From Moraxellaceae bacterium (GTDB lineage Bacteria; Pseudomonadota; Gammaproteobacteria; Pseudomonadales; Moraxellaceae), in contig JAUSND010000012.1 of the NCBI GenBank assembly GCA_030646295.1, forward strand, positions 209,689 through 273,688: 64,000 bases of DNA. Reading direction: 5' to 3'. The position numbers were made by a program, and so were the translations under genes. This document shows positions 19,897 to 28,432 of this stretch, piece after piece. How positions within the stretch are numbered: the stretch's first letter is position 1; every line of letters begins with the position of its first letter. The notes beneath the pieces are model-generated. The model saw only the letters and a list, made by a program, of their open reading frames with translations. It made no database searches and had not been told where the DNA came from.

Positions 19897-20069
19897 GGCG
19901 GTATCTCCATCTGACGCCGGCTGGGCCGGTCTGATCTGTGGCGGGGCTGGCCCGGCGGAGGCCGGGGCAAAAGGCCCCCGATCATACGACTGCCGGGTCA
20001 ATGTGAGAAGGCGGACAATGGTGCAGAACTGGCCACCTGGTATGCATGGCCTTGCCCGGTGGCGGGCCA

Positions 20070-20834
20070 CTAGCGAAAACGGGCCACTTCGGCCTGCCAT
20101 TCTGCCGTGCGCTGCTCCTGCATGAGGCTCTGCCACAGTCGTTCGGCAAGCTCGGGGTGTCTGCCGTGGAGCTGGCGCGACAGCACCAGATAAAAGTCTT
20201 TTTCCGCCAGTGGCAGCGGCATGGCCTCGATGCGGCGGGCCAGTCCTGCATTGTCGGCCAGCAGGCGCATGCCTTCGCCGGCGGTCAGTGCCACGGCGGC
20301 CAGGGTGCCGGCCTGCAGGTCATCCAGCAGGGGGCCGGCCAGGCGCTGGCTCTGCTGCACCGGCGCACCAAGCTCGCGCAGGGTAGTGGCAATGGAGTAG
20401 CCGGTCTGCACGCCCACCATGCCGTCAAGGTGCAGCGTGCGGCCATCCCATTGCACCTGACGGTCGCTCTTGCGCCGGTAGAGCAGGTACTGGTTGCGCA
20501 TCAGGCGGCGCCCGGCGTCCGGCTGGCCATCGCGCATCGGGTAGATGCCGATGCGCAGACGCTGCGTGCTGAAGCTGGCGGCCACCACGCCGTCCATCTC
20601 GCCGGTAGAGGCTTTGAACAGGCACCGTGCCCATGGCATGGGGTGAAAACGGACGGCGACATTGCTGCGTCGTGCCGCCCGCTCGATGAGGAGGTTGTTG
20701 AGGCCGGGCCGGTCGGCCAGCGTCCAGGGATAGTCGCCCTCGTTGCTCTGGCACAGTTGCAGCGTCAGTGGGGCGGCATGCCCGGCACAGGACAGCAGCA
20801 ACAGCACGACAGCCAGCCCTGCACGACGCGACAT
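20070..20834 (-). CDS. Periplasmic solute-binding protein (family 3-like)
   Basis: A 254-residue exported protein with a signal peptide ending SCAGHAAP. The mature part resembles the amino-acid-type periplasmic binding fold: an early acidic binding loop (CQSNEGDYPWTLADRPG), GEMDGVVAASFSTQR near 88, and a C-terminal helix. No transporter genes adjoin it, so it may act as a sensor-type or orphan binding protein; the ligand is unknown. The start was set at 20834, where GGAAAGG lies upstream. It lies 12 bases before the end of phoR on the same strand and could be co-transcribed with phoBR. Confidence 0.7.
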   Translation of the reverse strand: MSRRAGLAVVLLLLSCAGHAAPLTLQLCQSNEGDYPWTLADRPGLNNLLIERAARRSNVAVRFHPMPWARCLFKASTGEMDGVVAASFSTQRLRIGIYPMRDGQPDAGRRLMRNQYLLYRRKSDRQVQWDGRTLHLDGMVGVQTGYSIATTLRELGAPVQQSQRLAGPLLDDLQAGTLAAVALTAGEGMRLLADNAGLARRIEAMPLPLAEKDFYLVLSRQLHGRHPELAERLWQSLMQEQRTAEWQAEVARFR

Positions 20835-20870
20835 GATCAACCTTTCCTGAAACTGCATTAGCGACAGGTG

Positions 20871-22163
20871 TCAGCGTACCACTATCGCGGCCGGAAACAC
20901 GCAGGTGAACGTCGAGCCCTTGCCGGGCGTCGAGCTGATGTCGAGATGGGCATGATGCTGCAGCAGGACGTGCTTGACGATGGCCAGGCCAAGACCGGTG
21001 CCCCCGGTGGCGGTGGAGCGGGCGGCATCGGCCCGGTAGAAGCGTTCGGTCAGGCGCGGAATGTGATGGGCATCAATCCCGATGCCGTTGTCGCTCACGC
21101 TGAAGTAGGCGTGCTTGTCATCGGCCCACCAGCGGATGCGGATGCGGCCGTGTGCCGGGGTGTACTTCACCGCATTGGTGACCAGGTTGGAGAAGGCGCT
21201 GCGCAGGTTGCTTTCCAGCCCCATCAGGCTGACCGTGGCATCGCACTCCAGCGTGATGTCATGGTGTTTTTCCAGTCCGACAGCGATGGCCTCGTTGCGG
21301 ATCTGGCCCAGCAGCGCATTCACGTTGATGCGCTGCGGTTCCTGCTGGACATTTTCGTTTTCCAGACGTGACAGCAGCAGCAGGTCATTGACCAGATTGT
21401 TCATGCGGCCGGTCTGCGCTTCCATCTGCTGCAGGGCGCGCAGCCAGCGCGGTGACAGCGATTCGGCATTGGCCAGAAAGGTTTCCAGATAGCCGGCCAG
21501 CACGGTCAGTGGTGTGCGCAGTTCATGCGAAACATTGGCGACAAAATCCTTGCGCATCTGTTCCAGGTTTTGCAGGCGTGTGACGTCGTCGACGATCATC
21601 AGGCGGTCATTGCCGCCAAAGCGTGTGATCTCGAACTGCAGGTGATGGCCCGGACTGGTTTCGGACGGCATCAGCAGCGGCTCGTCATAGGGGCCGTGCT
21701 CAAAGTAATGACAGAACACCGGATCGCGCACGAGGTTGGTCACCGGCTGGCCCAGATCGGTCGGCGCGGTGAGGCCGAGCAGTTTTTCGGCCGCAGGGTT
21801 CCACCACTCCAGGTTGCCCTTGCCATCAATCAGTACCACGGCTTCCTTGAGCGCAGAGACCGAGGTGCGCGCACGCTCGATAATGCTGAGCAGGCTGTCA
21901 CGGGCACGCTGTTCGTCACGGCGCAACTTGTAAATGCGGTTGAAGATGTCTTCCCAGATGCCGGTTGCTTCCGGAACCTCTGCATCGGGATTGTCACGCA
22001 GCCAGCGATAAAGTTTTTCGATATTGCGCAGGTGCAGGGTGGTATAGCTGAGCAGGCCGATGGCCAGTGCCCATGCCGGATAATCGATGAGCCAGCCAAT
22101 CAGGCCGGCCAGCAGGAGAAAATAAAGGAGGCGCCGGGCCTCCTGTTTCATCAGGTCACTCAC
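20871..22163 (-). CDS. phoR: Phosphate regulon sensor kinase PhoR
   Basis: A 430-residue histidine kinase. Two close membrane helices at the N-terminus (residues about 11-45) carry almost no periplasmic loop, as in PhoR. A linker and PAS domain follow (about 95-195). The phosphorylated His213 sits in the VSHELRTPLTVLAGY H-box. The ATPase domain has the N-box (SAFSNLVTNAVKYTP), the G1 motif (DNGIGIDAHHIP) and the G2 motif (GGTGLGLAIVKHV). It phosphorylates PhoB when Pst and PhoU signal low phosphate. It sits downstream of phoB in the same operon, 63 bases after its stop. Confidence 0.96.
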   Translation of the reverse strand: MSDLMKQEARRLLYFLLLAGLIGWLIDYPAWALAIGLLSYTTLHLRNIEKLYRWLRDNPDAEVPEATGIWEDIFNRIYKLRRDEQRARDSLLSIIERARTSVSALKEAVVLIDGKGNLEWWNPAAEKLLGLTAPTDLGQPVTNLVRDPVFCHYFEHGPYDEPLLMPSETSPGHHLQFEITRFGGNDRLMIVDDVTRLQNLEQMRKDFVANVSHELRTPLTVLAGYLETFLANAESLSPRWLRALQQMEAQTGRMNNLVNDLLLLSRLENENVQQEPQRINVNALLGQIRNEAIAVGLEKHHDITLECDATVSLMGLESNLRSAFSNLVTNAVKYTPAHGRIRIRWWADDKHAYFSVSDNGIGIDAHHIPRLTERFYRADAARSTATGGTGLGLAIVKHVLLQHHAHLDISSTPGKGSTFTCVFPAAIVVR

Positions 22164-22226
22164 GATGCGTCAGCACTCCGGGACCAACCTGTTGGCCATG
22201 CCGGAAATGCGGGCCGGCAGGTGTTG

Positions 22227-22955
22227 TTACGGAGAGTTGGCACTGACGGGTTCACGCGAGGGGTCTACCTGGATGGAGAAGCGGTAACCGGTGCCGCGCA
22301 CGGTCTGGATGAAACGGTCGAAGCCGAACGGTTCCAGTGCCTTGCGCAGGCGGCGGATATGCACATCAATGGTACGGTCTTCCACGTACACATTGCCACC
22401 CCACACCTGGTCCAGCATTTGCGAACGGGAATACGCGCGCTCCTGATGGCTCATGAAAAACGCCAGCAGGCGGTATTCGGTCGGGCCCATTTCCACCGGG
22501 GTGTCGTTGGCGGTGATGCGGTGGCTGACCGGGTCCAGCTTGAGGCCTTCTACCTGGATGACTTTCTCGGCATTGAGGCTGGTCGTGCGGCGCAGGACGG
22601 CACGGATGCGTGACACCAGCTCGCGCGTGGAAAACGGTTTGGTGATGTAGTCGTCGGCACCGGCATCCAGGCCCTGGATCTTGTTGTCTTCCTCGCCGCG
22701 GGCGGTGAGCATGATGACGGGAATTTCGCGGGTGGATTCATCGCGCTTGAGGCGACGCGCCAGTTCGATGCCGCTCATGCCGGGCAGCATCCAGTCGAGC
22801 AGGATGAGGGCGGGGCGTTCATCCACAATCAGGTGATGGGCGGCGAGGGCATCCTCGGCCTCCAGGCACTCGAAGCCGGCCAGATCCAGCGCAATCGCAA
22901 TCATCTCGCGAATCGCTGCTTCATCATCCACGATCAGGACACGTTCGTTTTTCAT
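22227..22955 (-). CDS. phoB: Phosphate regulon response regulator PhoB
   Basis: A 242-residue OmpR/PhoB-type regulator. The receiver domain has the acidic pair DD at residues 10-11, the phosphorylated Asp54 ([11 protein letters not shown]), Thr at MLTARGEE and Lys at DYITKPFS. The winged-helix output domain shows the recognition helix [21 protein letters not shown] and the wing VRGTGYRFS. It binds Pho boxes such as those upstream of pstS, pstC and of its own gene. It has an extension of about 10 residues at the C-terminus. Confidence 0.97.
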   Translation of the reverse strand: MKNERVLIVDDEAAIREMIAIALDLAGFECLEAEDALAAHHLIVDERPALILLDWMLPGMSGIELARRLKRDESTREIPVIMLTARGEEDNKIQGLDAGADDYITKPFSTRELVSRIRAVLRRTTSLNAEKVIQVEGLKLDPVSHRITANDTPVEMGPTEYRLLAFFMSHQERAYSRSQMLDQVWGGNVYVEDRTIDVHIRRLRKALEPFGFDRFIQTVRGTGYRFSIQVDPSREPVSANSP

Positions 22956-22983
22956 GGCACCGGGCCTTCGCTTCGCTCGTTAA

Positions 22984-23028
22984 GTGACGAGCGTATTACA
23001 GCTTGGCTGTGTGACGGAAATATTACAA
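22984..23028 (-). promoter_or_regulatory. Tandem Pho-box-like sites of phoB
   Basis: Read on the minus strand, TTGTAATATTTCCGTCAC (23028-23011) matches the Pho box at 14 of 18 positions. CTGTAATACGCTCGTCAC (23001-22984) is a weaker copy 27 bases downstream. Both lie within 75 bases of the phoB start, fitting autoregulation. Confidence 0.5.
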
Positions 23029-23042
23029 ACGCAGGTTTTGTG

Positions 23043-23067
23043 TACCCCGGCCGTCATGGCCGGGGTA
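23043..23067 (-). terminator. Hairpin after the SQR gene
   Basis: Perfect 10-base inverted repeat TACCCCGGCC / GGCCGGGGTA with a 5-base loop, 12 bases past the SQR stop. There is no T-run, so it may be a weak or rho-assisted terminator. Confidence 0.6.
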
Positions 23068-23078
23068 CTGCATGCCCC

Positions 23079-24371
23079 TTATTTGTCGGCAGGCGGTGCT
23101 TCGCGCAGGCGGTTAAGGCCGATCAGGCGCAGGACGGTCTTTTCATAAAACGGTTCGCTGGAGCCATTCTTCATCTTGTAGATGAAATATTTCTCGAAGG
23201 CGACCTTGGCCCAGTGCACCCACTTGCCCTTGCGGAACCAGGTGACGTTGCGTGGCGGGATCTGTGGAATGGCAATGAAGGCGGCACCGGTATCGCCCAT
23301 GTCGGCCAGACAGAAGGCGGCCAGAGTGCCCTTGTGGGTGGCAGGCTTGCCGGCGAGGGCATCACTGACGTTGTGCACGATGGCCGTGATCATGGATTCG
23401 ATCATGTAGCCGGTCTTGGGCGTGCCACAGGGTACGGGTGTCGCTTCCACCGGTGGAATGGCGACACAGACACCGGCCGACCAGATATTGGGGTATGTCG
23501 GGTTGCGCTGGTTGTCGTCGATGAGGACAAAGCCCTTGGGGTTGCACAGGCCCTCCACGCCGGCGACGGCATCGACACCACTGAAGGCCGGGATCATCAT
23601 GCTGTGCACAAACGGCAGTTCGTGCTGTTTTTTCACCTTGCCGTCGTCGTCGAGCTCATCGACAAACATCTTGCCGGCCTCGATGCGCGTCGTATTGGCA
23701 TTGGTGATCCACTTGATGTGGCGGTTACGCAGTTCGCTCTCCAGCATGCCCTTGGAGTCGCCGACACCGCCCAGGCCGAGGTGGCCGATATAGGGCTCGG
23801 CGGTGACAAACAGCATGGGCACCTTGTCGCGGATTTTGCGTTTTTTCAGTTCGGTATCAATGATCAGGGCGTACTCGTAGGCCGGACCGAAACAGCTGGC
23901 GCCGGGCAGCGAGCCGACGATCACCGGGCCGGGATTTTTCGCCAGCTTCTCAAAATCGGCCTGTGCCAGCTCGGCATGATCGAGGGTGCACACCGACTGC
24001 GTGAAGCCGCCGTGCGGGCCGGCGCCCGGAGTGTTGCCGAAGGCCAGCCTGGGCCCGGTGGTGATCACCAGATGGTCATAGTCCAGGGTGCTGCCATCGG
24101 CCAGATGCACGCGGTTGTTTGCCGCATCAATTTTCTCGGCGCGCTGGCAGACAAAGTCGATGCCCTTGCGTGCCAGTGCCGGTGCAATCGGAAAGCTGGT
24201 TTGCGAGCGGTTACGCCAGCTCACGGCAATCCACGGATTGGACGGAATGAAGACGTAGTCGGCCCGCTCGTTGACCACGGTGACCTTGTGTTCCTTGCCC
24301 AGTGCCGCGCGCATTTCGTAGGCCCCGGCCATCCCCCCCAGACCCGCGCCAAGAATGACGACATGTGCCAT
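23079..24371 (-). CDS. sqr: Sulfide:quinone oxidoreductase
   Basis: A 430-residue flavoprotein. The FAD fingerprint is at the N-terminus (VVILGAGLGGMAGAYEMR), with NERADYVFIPSNPWIAV near 34. Three cysteines sit where the redox cysteines of type I SQR lie: Cys128 (SVCTLDHA), Cys160 (GASCFGPAYEY) and Cys315 (PVPCGTPKTGYMIE). The NIWSAGVCVAIPPVE segment near 295 is the second FAD contact. The C-terminal hydrophobic/basic helices fit monotopic membrane binding. It oxidises sulfide and passes electrons to ubiquinone, whose synthesis genes ubiA-ubiC lie just upstream. A CsoR/CstR-type palindrome sits in its promoter region. FCSD-like flavoproteins are the alternative, but the cysteine pattern favours SQR. 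Confidence 0.88.
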   Translation of the reverse strand: MAHVVILGAGLGGMAGAYEMRAALGKEHKVTVVNERADYVFIPSNPWIAVSWRNRSQTSFPIAPALARKGIDFVCQRAEKIDAANNRVHLADGSTLDYDHLVITTGPRLAFGNTPGAGPHGGFTQSVCTLDHAELAQADFEKLAKNPGPVIVGSLPGASCFGPAYEYALIIDTELKKRKIRDKVPMLFVTAEPYIGHLGLGGVGDSKGMLESELRNRHIKWITNANTTRIEAGKMFVDELDDDGKVKKQHELPFVHSMMIPAFSGVDAVAGVEGLCNPKGFVLIDDNQRNPTYPNIWSAGVCVAIPPVEATPVPCGTPKTGYMIESMITAIVHNVSDALAGKPATHKGTLAAFCLADMGDTGAAFIAIPQIPPRNVTWFRKGKWVHWAKVAFEKYFIYKMKNGSSEPFYEKTVLRLIGLNRLREAPPADK

Positions 24372-24499
24372 TGCAGTTCTCCTTTCCTGTTCGGTAGGCC
24401 GTCAGACAGGGGCTGGCGGCGGTAAATTCCGGTGATGACGACTGGCGGTCAGTGGCAGGGTCCTGCGCCATCCGTCCGGAGCCATGCCGCATGGTTACC

Positions 24500-24515
24500 A
24501 TACCCCGTAGGGTAT
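24500..24515 (-). promoter_or_regulatory. CsoR/CstR-type operator before SQR
   Basis: ATACCCCGTAGGGTAT is a palindrome (ATACCC / GGGTAT) of the kind bound by CsoR/RcnR/CstR-family repressors, including persulfide sensors that control sulfide oxidation genes. It lies 129 bases before the SQR start in an otherwise noncoding 240-base gap. No gene for such a repressor is seen in the window. Confidence 0.5.
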
Positions 24516-24611
24516 ACCTGTGCATGGGCGGAATGAAACTGATGCAGGTCAACTGCAGTCTAGACAATGGTCGCAGAAGTGCAGTCCGGGACGGTGGGCG
24601 GTGGGGACGGC

Positions 24612-25532
24612 TCAGAGGGCGGGGGCGGCCTTGAACAGGTAACCGAGAAACACCCCGGCGAAGAGGACGGCACCGACCCAGTGATTGTGCAGGAAGGCGG
24701 CGAAGCAGCCGGCGGCTTCGCGGGATTCGCAGCGCCGGTACTGCATGGCAAACAGCACTGCGGCAGCGACCACCGAGACAAAAAACGGCCAGGCCAGCTC
24801 CAGGCGGTTGCCGATCATCCACAGGGCCAGCAGGAACAGGCCCTGCAGGCAGCCGATGATGAGCAGGTCCATGTCGCCAAAGAGGATGGCGGTGGACTTG
24901 ATGCCGGCCTCGATGTCGTCGTCACGATCAACCATGGCGTACTGGGTGTCGTAGGCCACGGTCCAGCACAGGTTGGCGACATACAGCAGCCAGCAGATGG
25001 GCCCCGGGGTTTCACCCTGCGCCACAAAGGCCATGGGAATGGCCCAGGAAAACGCGGCACCCAGCACCACTTGCGGCAGATGGGTATGGCGCTTCATGAA
25101 CGGATAGAGCGTGGCCAGGCCGAGGGCGCCAAACGACCAGTAGAAGGTGGCCTTGTTGAGGAAGGGCAGCAGCAGGGCGGATGCCAGCAGCAGTCCTGCA
25201 AACAGAAACAGTGCTTCGTTCGGTTTGACCTTGCCGCTGGCGATGGGGCGATCCTTGGTGCGCGTTACCTGCCCGTCAAGATTGCGGTCGGCCCAGTCGT
25301 TGATGACACAGCCGGCCGAGCGCATCAGCACCACGCCCAGCGTGAAAACCAGCAGGATGCGCCATGACGGCATGCCGTTGCCGGCGATGTAGACCGCCCA
25401 CAGGGTGGGCCAGAGCAGCAGCCAGATGCCGATCGGGCGGTCCAGCCGGGCCAGGGCGACAAAGTCGGGCAGGCGCGGCAAGCGGGAAAGCAGGGGGGTC
25501 AGCAGTGAGGCGGCCATGGCATCAGCGGTCAT
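24612..25532 (-). CDS. ubiA: 4-hydroxybenzoate octaprenyltransferase UbiA
   Basis: A 306-residue polytopic prenyltransferase with about eight membrane helices. The two aspartate-rich prenyl-diphosphate motifs are intact: NDWADRNLDGQVTRTKDRP (residues 78-96) and DTQYAMVDRDDD (195-206). LARLDRPIGIWLLLWPTLW at the N-terminus is the UbiA signature. It attaches the polyprenyl tail to 4-hydroxybenzoate at the inner membrane in ubiquinone synthesis. ubiC, which makes the substrate, ends 26 bases upstream, so the pair is an operon (ubiC then ubiA). Confidence 0.96.
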   Translation of the reverse strand: MTADAMAASLLTPLLSRLPRLPDFVALARLDRPIGIWLLLWPTLWAVYIAGNGMPSWRILLVFTLGVVLMRSAGCVINDWADRNLDGQVTRTKDRPIASGKVKPNEALFLFAGLLLASALLLPFLNKATFYWSFGALGLATLYPFMKRHTHLPQVVLGAAFSWAIPMAFVAQGETPGPICWLLYVANLCWTVAYDTQYAMVDRDDDIEAGIKSTAILFGDMDLLIIGCLQGLFLLALWMIGNRLELAWPFFVSVVAAAVLFAMQYRRCESREAAGCFAAFLHNHWVGAVLFAGVFLGYLFKAAPAL

Positions 25533-25558
25533 CAGCGGTTAACAGGGACTAACAGGAG

Positions 25559-26113
25559 TCAGGCGGAGTCTACCTGTCCGGCTGTTGCCTCGAACAGCGC
25601 TGGCAGAAAACATTCCGCTACCAGCAGGGGCTGGCCGTGATAGACCAGATGGGAGCGGCGGGCGAACACGCTGCCTTCGGGCTGTTGCAGCCGGCAGATC
25701 TCGATGGCGCCCCGGTGCAGGGTGGGGTCACGGAACAGCAGGTGGCCCAGCGAGCGGTTGCCCAGCCGGCGCAGCCGGCGCCCCGGACCATTGAGCGAGG
25801 TCACCGGCAGTACGCTGCGGGCGCGTACCCAGGGCTGGCCGCAGCCGATCAGCTCGACTTCACGGATCAGCGCATAGCGGCCCGGGTGCAGGCGCAGGCG
25901 CCGCACTTCTTCCCGCGCCGGACGGCCCCAGTACTGGGCCAGCACGCGCACCCGGAAATCGCCGTGGGCCGCACCGACCAGCCGCGCCGTCAGTGATCCG
26001 TTCTCCAGCAGCCAGCTGGCCACGCGCGCAGGCGGGCGCAGGCACCAGTGCCGGGCGGGGGGTAACCAGCGGGCGGGGGGATTCCAGACAGGCATGGGCA
26101 GACTCGCAAACAT
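25559..26113 (-). CDS. ubiC: Chorismate lyase UbiC
   Basis: A 184-residue protein matching chorismate pyruvate-lyase. Landmarks are RVASWLLENGSLTARL near the N-terminus, REVELIGCGQPWVRARSVLP (near residue 85, with the active-site Arg) and GHLLFRDPTLHRGAIE. HLVYHGQPLLVAECFLPAL at the C-terminus carries the catalytic Glu. It splits chorismate into 4-hydroxybenzoate and pyruvate. An alternative ATG lies six codons in (26095) and cannot be excluded. It is the first gene of the ubiC-ubiA operon. Confidence 0.92.
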   Translation of the reverse strand: MFASLPMPVWNPPARWLPPARHWCLRPPARVASWLLENGSLTARLVGAAHGDFRVRVLAQYWGRPAREEVRRLRLHPGRYALIREVELIGCGQPWVRARSVLPVTSLNGPGRRLRRLGNRSLGHLLFRDPTLHRGAIEICRLQQPEGSVFARRSHLVYHGQPLLVAECFLPALFEATAGQVDSA

Positions 26114-26307
26114 CGCGGCAGGATGCCCAGCGGCGGCGTCAAAGGCAAGTTATCCGGCGTCTGACAATGACTGACTGGTAGCAAAGCAGCCGCCGCAGTG
26201 GCACACTTCGCGACCATGACAGTGACCGCTGTCATCGCTGGCCGAAACGTCACGCGATCAGAGAGCGGTGTCTACCCCCGAATCCGACAGCAGTCTTGAG
26301 GTCAACC

Positions 26308-26472
26308 ATGAAGAAGTGGCAGTGCGTAGTATGCGGTTTTATCTATGACGAAGCCGTAGGCATGCCCTGGGATGGCGTCCCCGCCGGCACCAAGTGGGAC
26401 GATGTACCCGCTGACTGGGTGTGCCCGGATTGTGGCGTTGGCAAGGAAGATTTTGAAATGGTGGAAATGTAA
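26308..26472 (+). CDS. rubA: Rubredoxin, RubA2/AlkG2 type
   Basis: A 54-residue rubredoxin, found by reading the sequence directly. The iron is held by CVVCG (Cys6, Cys9) and CPDCG (Cys39, Cys42). Between them is [20 protein letters not shown], the rubredoxin core; the start [16 protein letters not shown] is very like RubA2 of Pseudomonas. It carries single electrons from rubredoxin reductase to oxygenases such as alkane hydroxylase. The reductase gene rubB follows after a hairpin. The start ATG sits 7 bases after TTGAGGTC. It is divergent from ubiC. Confidence 0.96.
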   Translation: MKKWQCVVCGFIYDEAVGMPWDGVPAGTKWDDVPADWVCPDCGVGKEDFEMVEM

Positions 26473-26506
26473 TCCGGACGCATTGCGAACCGGTCTGCTT
26501 TGCTGG

Positions 26507-26566
26507 AAAGGGCGCGGGAAATCCCCTGTTTACGTCAGGTAAACGGCGGTTCCCGCGCCTTTTTTG
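26507..26566 (+). terminator. Large hairpin between rubA and rubB
   Basis: GGCGCGGGAA pairs with TTCCCGCGCC and a T-run follows. The 29-base loop holds a second hairpin (GTTTAC / GTAAAC). It is a terminator that could set the rubA to rubB transcript ratio. Confidence 0.8.
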
Positions 26567-26650
26567 TCTCGCCTTCCCACGCGTAGCAGTCGCATGCACA
26601 GACCGCTCCCCCGTGCCTTTTGTTGAACCCTTTATTCCAGAGAATCCTGC

Positions 26651-27805
26651 ATGAATCCCATCGTCATCATTGGTACCGGTCTGGCCGGTTACAACCTCGC
26701 CAAGGAAATCCGCAAGCTGGACGCCGAGCGGCCGCTGTTGCTGCTGACCAGTGATGACGGGCGCAGCTACTCCAAGCCCATGCTGTCCACCGGTTATACC
26801 AAGAACAAGGATGCCGATGGCCTGGCCATGGCTGGCGTCGAGCAGATGCGCGAGTCGCTGAAGGCGGACGTGCGTACCGGTCTGCGCGTGAATGCGATTG
26901 ACCGGGTGGCCAGAACCATTCAGGTGGAGGGCGAGACGATTGCTTACGGGGCGCTGGTGCTGGCGCTGGGGGCCGACGTGTTCCGGCCCGAGCTGGGTGG
27001 CGATGGTGGCGAGCGCGTGCTGGCCGTCAATGACCTTGATGACTACGCCCGTTTCCGTACCGCCGCTGCCGGCAAGAAAAAGATCGTCATTATTGGCGGC
27101 GGTCTGATCGGTTGCGAGTTTGCCAATGACCTGTCCAATGGCGGTTATCAGGTTGAGGTGGTCGAGCCGGTGGGACGCGTGCTGCCGACGCTGTTGCCCG
27201 AGCGGGCATCGGCCGCCGTGGCCAGTGGTCTGGAGTCGCTGGGCGTGAAATTCCATTTTGGCCACAGCGTCAAAGGCGTGTGGAAGAAAGACGATGGCGT
27301 GGAAGTGGAGCTCAGCAACGGCGAGCGTCTGGCCGGCGATCTGGTGCTCTCCGCCATCGGCCTGCGTCCGCGCGTCAGCCTGGCCCAGACAGCCGGACTT
27401 GAGGTGGGACGTGGCGTGAAGGTGGACCGTTGCCTGCGCAGCAGTGATGCCTCGATTTATGCACTGGGGGATTGTGCCGAGGTGGAGGGCAAGGTGCTGC
27501 TGTATGTGCTGCCGCTGATGGCCGCCGCCCGTGCGCTGGCCAAGACGCTGACCGGTACTGATACCGCCGTGCAGTACCCGGCCATGCCGGTGCAGATCAA
27601 GACGCCGGTGTGCCCGGTGATTGTGTCGCCGGTGGCCCCGGGGACCGAAGGCAGCTGGGAAGTCGAGGCTGAGGGCAATGATGTGCGTGCCGTGTTCAGG
27701 TCGCCGGTCGGTGACGTGCTGGGGTTTGCGCTCACGGGTGCCCGTGCCGCCAGTCCTGCCGAGAAAACCGAACTGACAAAGCTGTTGCCGCCGATTCTGG
27801 CCTGA
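26651..27805 (+). CDS. rubB: Rubredoxin-NAD(+) reductase
   Basis: A 384-residue two-dinucleotide-binding flavoprotein. The N-terminal FAD motif is IVIIGTGLAGYNLAKEIRKL, the NAD motif KIVIIGGGLIGCEFANDL lies near residue 145, and the second FAD contact ASIYALGDCAEVEGKVLLYVLPLM near 270. The LTSDDGRSYSKPMLSTGYTKNK segment near 33 is typical of RubB. It takes electrons from NADH and reduces rubredoxin. rubA lies 178 bases upstream, with a hairpin between. Confidence 0.95.
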   Translation: MNPIVIIGTGLAGYNLAKEIRKLDAERPLLLLTSDDGRSYSKPMLSTGYTKNKDADGLAMAGVEQMRESLKADVRTGLRVNAIDRVARTIQVEGETIAYGALVLALGADVFRPELGGDGGERVLAVNDLDDYARFRTAAAGKKKIVIIGGGLIGCEFANDLSNGGYQVEVVEPVGRVLPTLLPERASAAVASGLESLGVKFHFGHSVKGVWKKDDGVEVELSNGERLAGDLVLSAIGLRPRVSLAQTAGLEVGRGVKVDRCLRSSDASIYALGDCAEVEGKVLLYVLPLMAAARALAKTLTGTDTAVQYPAMPVQIKTPVCPVIVSPVAPGTEGSWEVEAEGNDVRAVFRSPVGDVLGFALTGARAASPAEKTELTKLLPPILA

Positions 27806-27902
27806 TCCTGCCAGATGACCGGTCGGCCGGTTTGGCTCGTCCATTCCGGCCGGTGGCTTGCCTGGGTGGGACCTCAGCCGCTATAAGTAAGTGGAGAGCG
27901 CC

Positions 27903-27916
27903 TTGATCACGGTCAA
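27903..27916 (+). promoter_or_regulatory. FNR/Anr-like box before the SCP2 gene
   Basis: TTGATCACGGTCAA fits the FNR/Anr consensus TTGATNNNNATCAA with one change, a variant known in Pseudomonas Anr targets. It is 30 bases before the SCP2 gene start. The same form recurs before pelA. Confidence 0.5.
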
Positions 27917-27945
27917 GGCAATAACAGGCTGACTGAGGGGTGTCC

Positions 27946-28338
27946 ATGAAACTCAAGATGCTGCTGTGGTACATGGCTCGCCGCATGGAGTTGCTGGCGC
28001 GTACCCATCCGGAATTCATCGCCAGGTTGCATGGACGCGACTTCACGCTGCAGATTTCCTCGGACGAGGGAACGCAGCGCTTTTTCCGCGTGCGCCACAA
28101 TCGTGTGGTGTCACGCAATGCGGCACACTCGACACCATCCATGACGCTGCATTTTGCCAGCGACGAGATCGGTTTCAATGTGCTGAGCAGTACTGACAAG
28201 GCGGCCTTCATGACCGCCATGCAGACGGGTGACGTCAAGGTGATCGGCGACTTCTCCCTGCTCATGTGGTTCATGTCGATTGCGCCTTACATGCGGCCGC
28301 ACCGGCGCAAGCCGCAAACCCGGGAGGCCGCCGCCTGA
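27946..28338 (+). CDS. SCP2-like sterol-carrier-domain protein
   Basis: A 130-residue protein with an SCP2-type fold pattern. An N-terminal amphipathic helix (KLKMLLWYMARRMELLART) leads to a beta part with LQISSDEGTQRFFRVRHNRV. The typical end AAFMTAMQTGDVKVIGDFSLLMWFMSI follows, in which GDVKVIGD is the SCP2 landmark. Such domains bind lipids or other hydrophobic ligands. UbiT, the oxygen-independent ubiquinone protein, also has this domain but is longer. The FNR/Anr-like box upstream makes a low-oxygen role thinkable, but that is inference. The ATG has GAGGGG 5 bases upstream. Confidence 0.75.
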   Translation: MKLKMLLWYMARRMELLARTHPEFIARLHGRDFTLQISSDEGTQRFFRVRHNRVVSRNAAHSTPSMTLHFASDEIGFNVLSSTDKAAFMTAMQTGDVKVIGDFSLLMWFMSIAPYMRPHRRKPQTREAAA

Positions 28339-28344
28339 GTGGTA

Positions 28345-28358
28345 TTGATGGCGGTCAA
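28345..28358 (+). promoter_or_regulatory. FNR/Anr-like box before the pel operon
   Basis: TTGATGGCGGTCAA has the same TTGAT-N4-GTCAA form as the site before the SCP2 gene. It lies 88 bases before the pelA start and is the only recognisable operator in this short gap. Confidence 0.45.
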
Positions 28359-28432
28359 TAAACCTGCGTTTTAAACCCCTTTGCATCTGCTGCCGGATGA
28401 CACCTGCCCGGCGGTATCCCACTATCGGAAGA

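Noticed and set aside
23043..23067. Riboswitch or operator role for the TACCCCGGCC palindrome
   Set aside because: It lies just past the SQR stop and is best read as an end-of-gene hairpin. It has a TACCCC core but is longer and GC-rich, unlike the CsoR/CstR-type site upstream of the gene.
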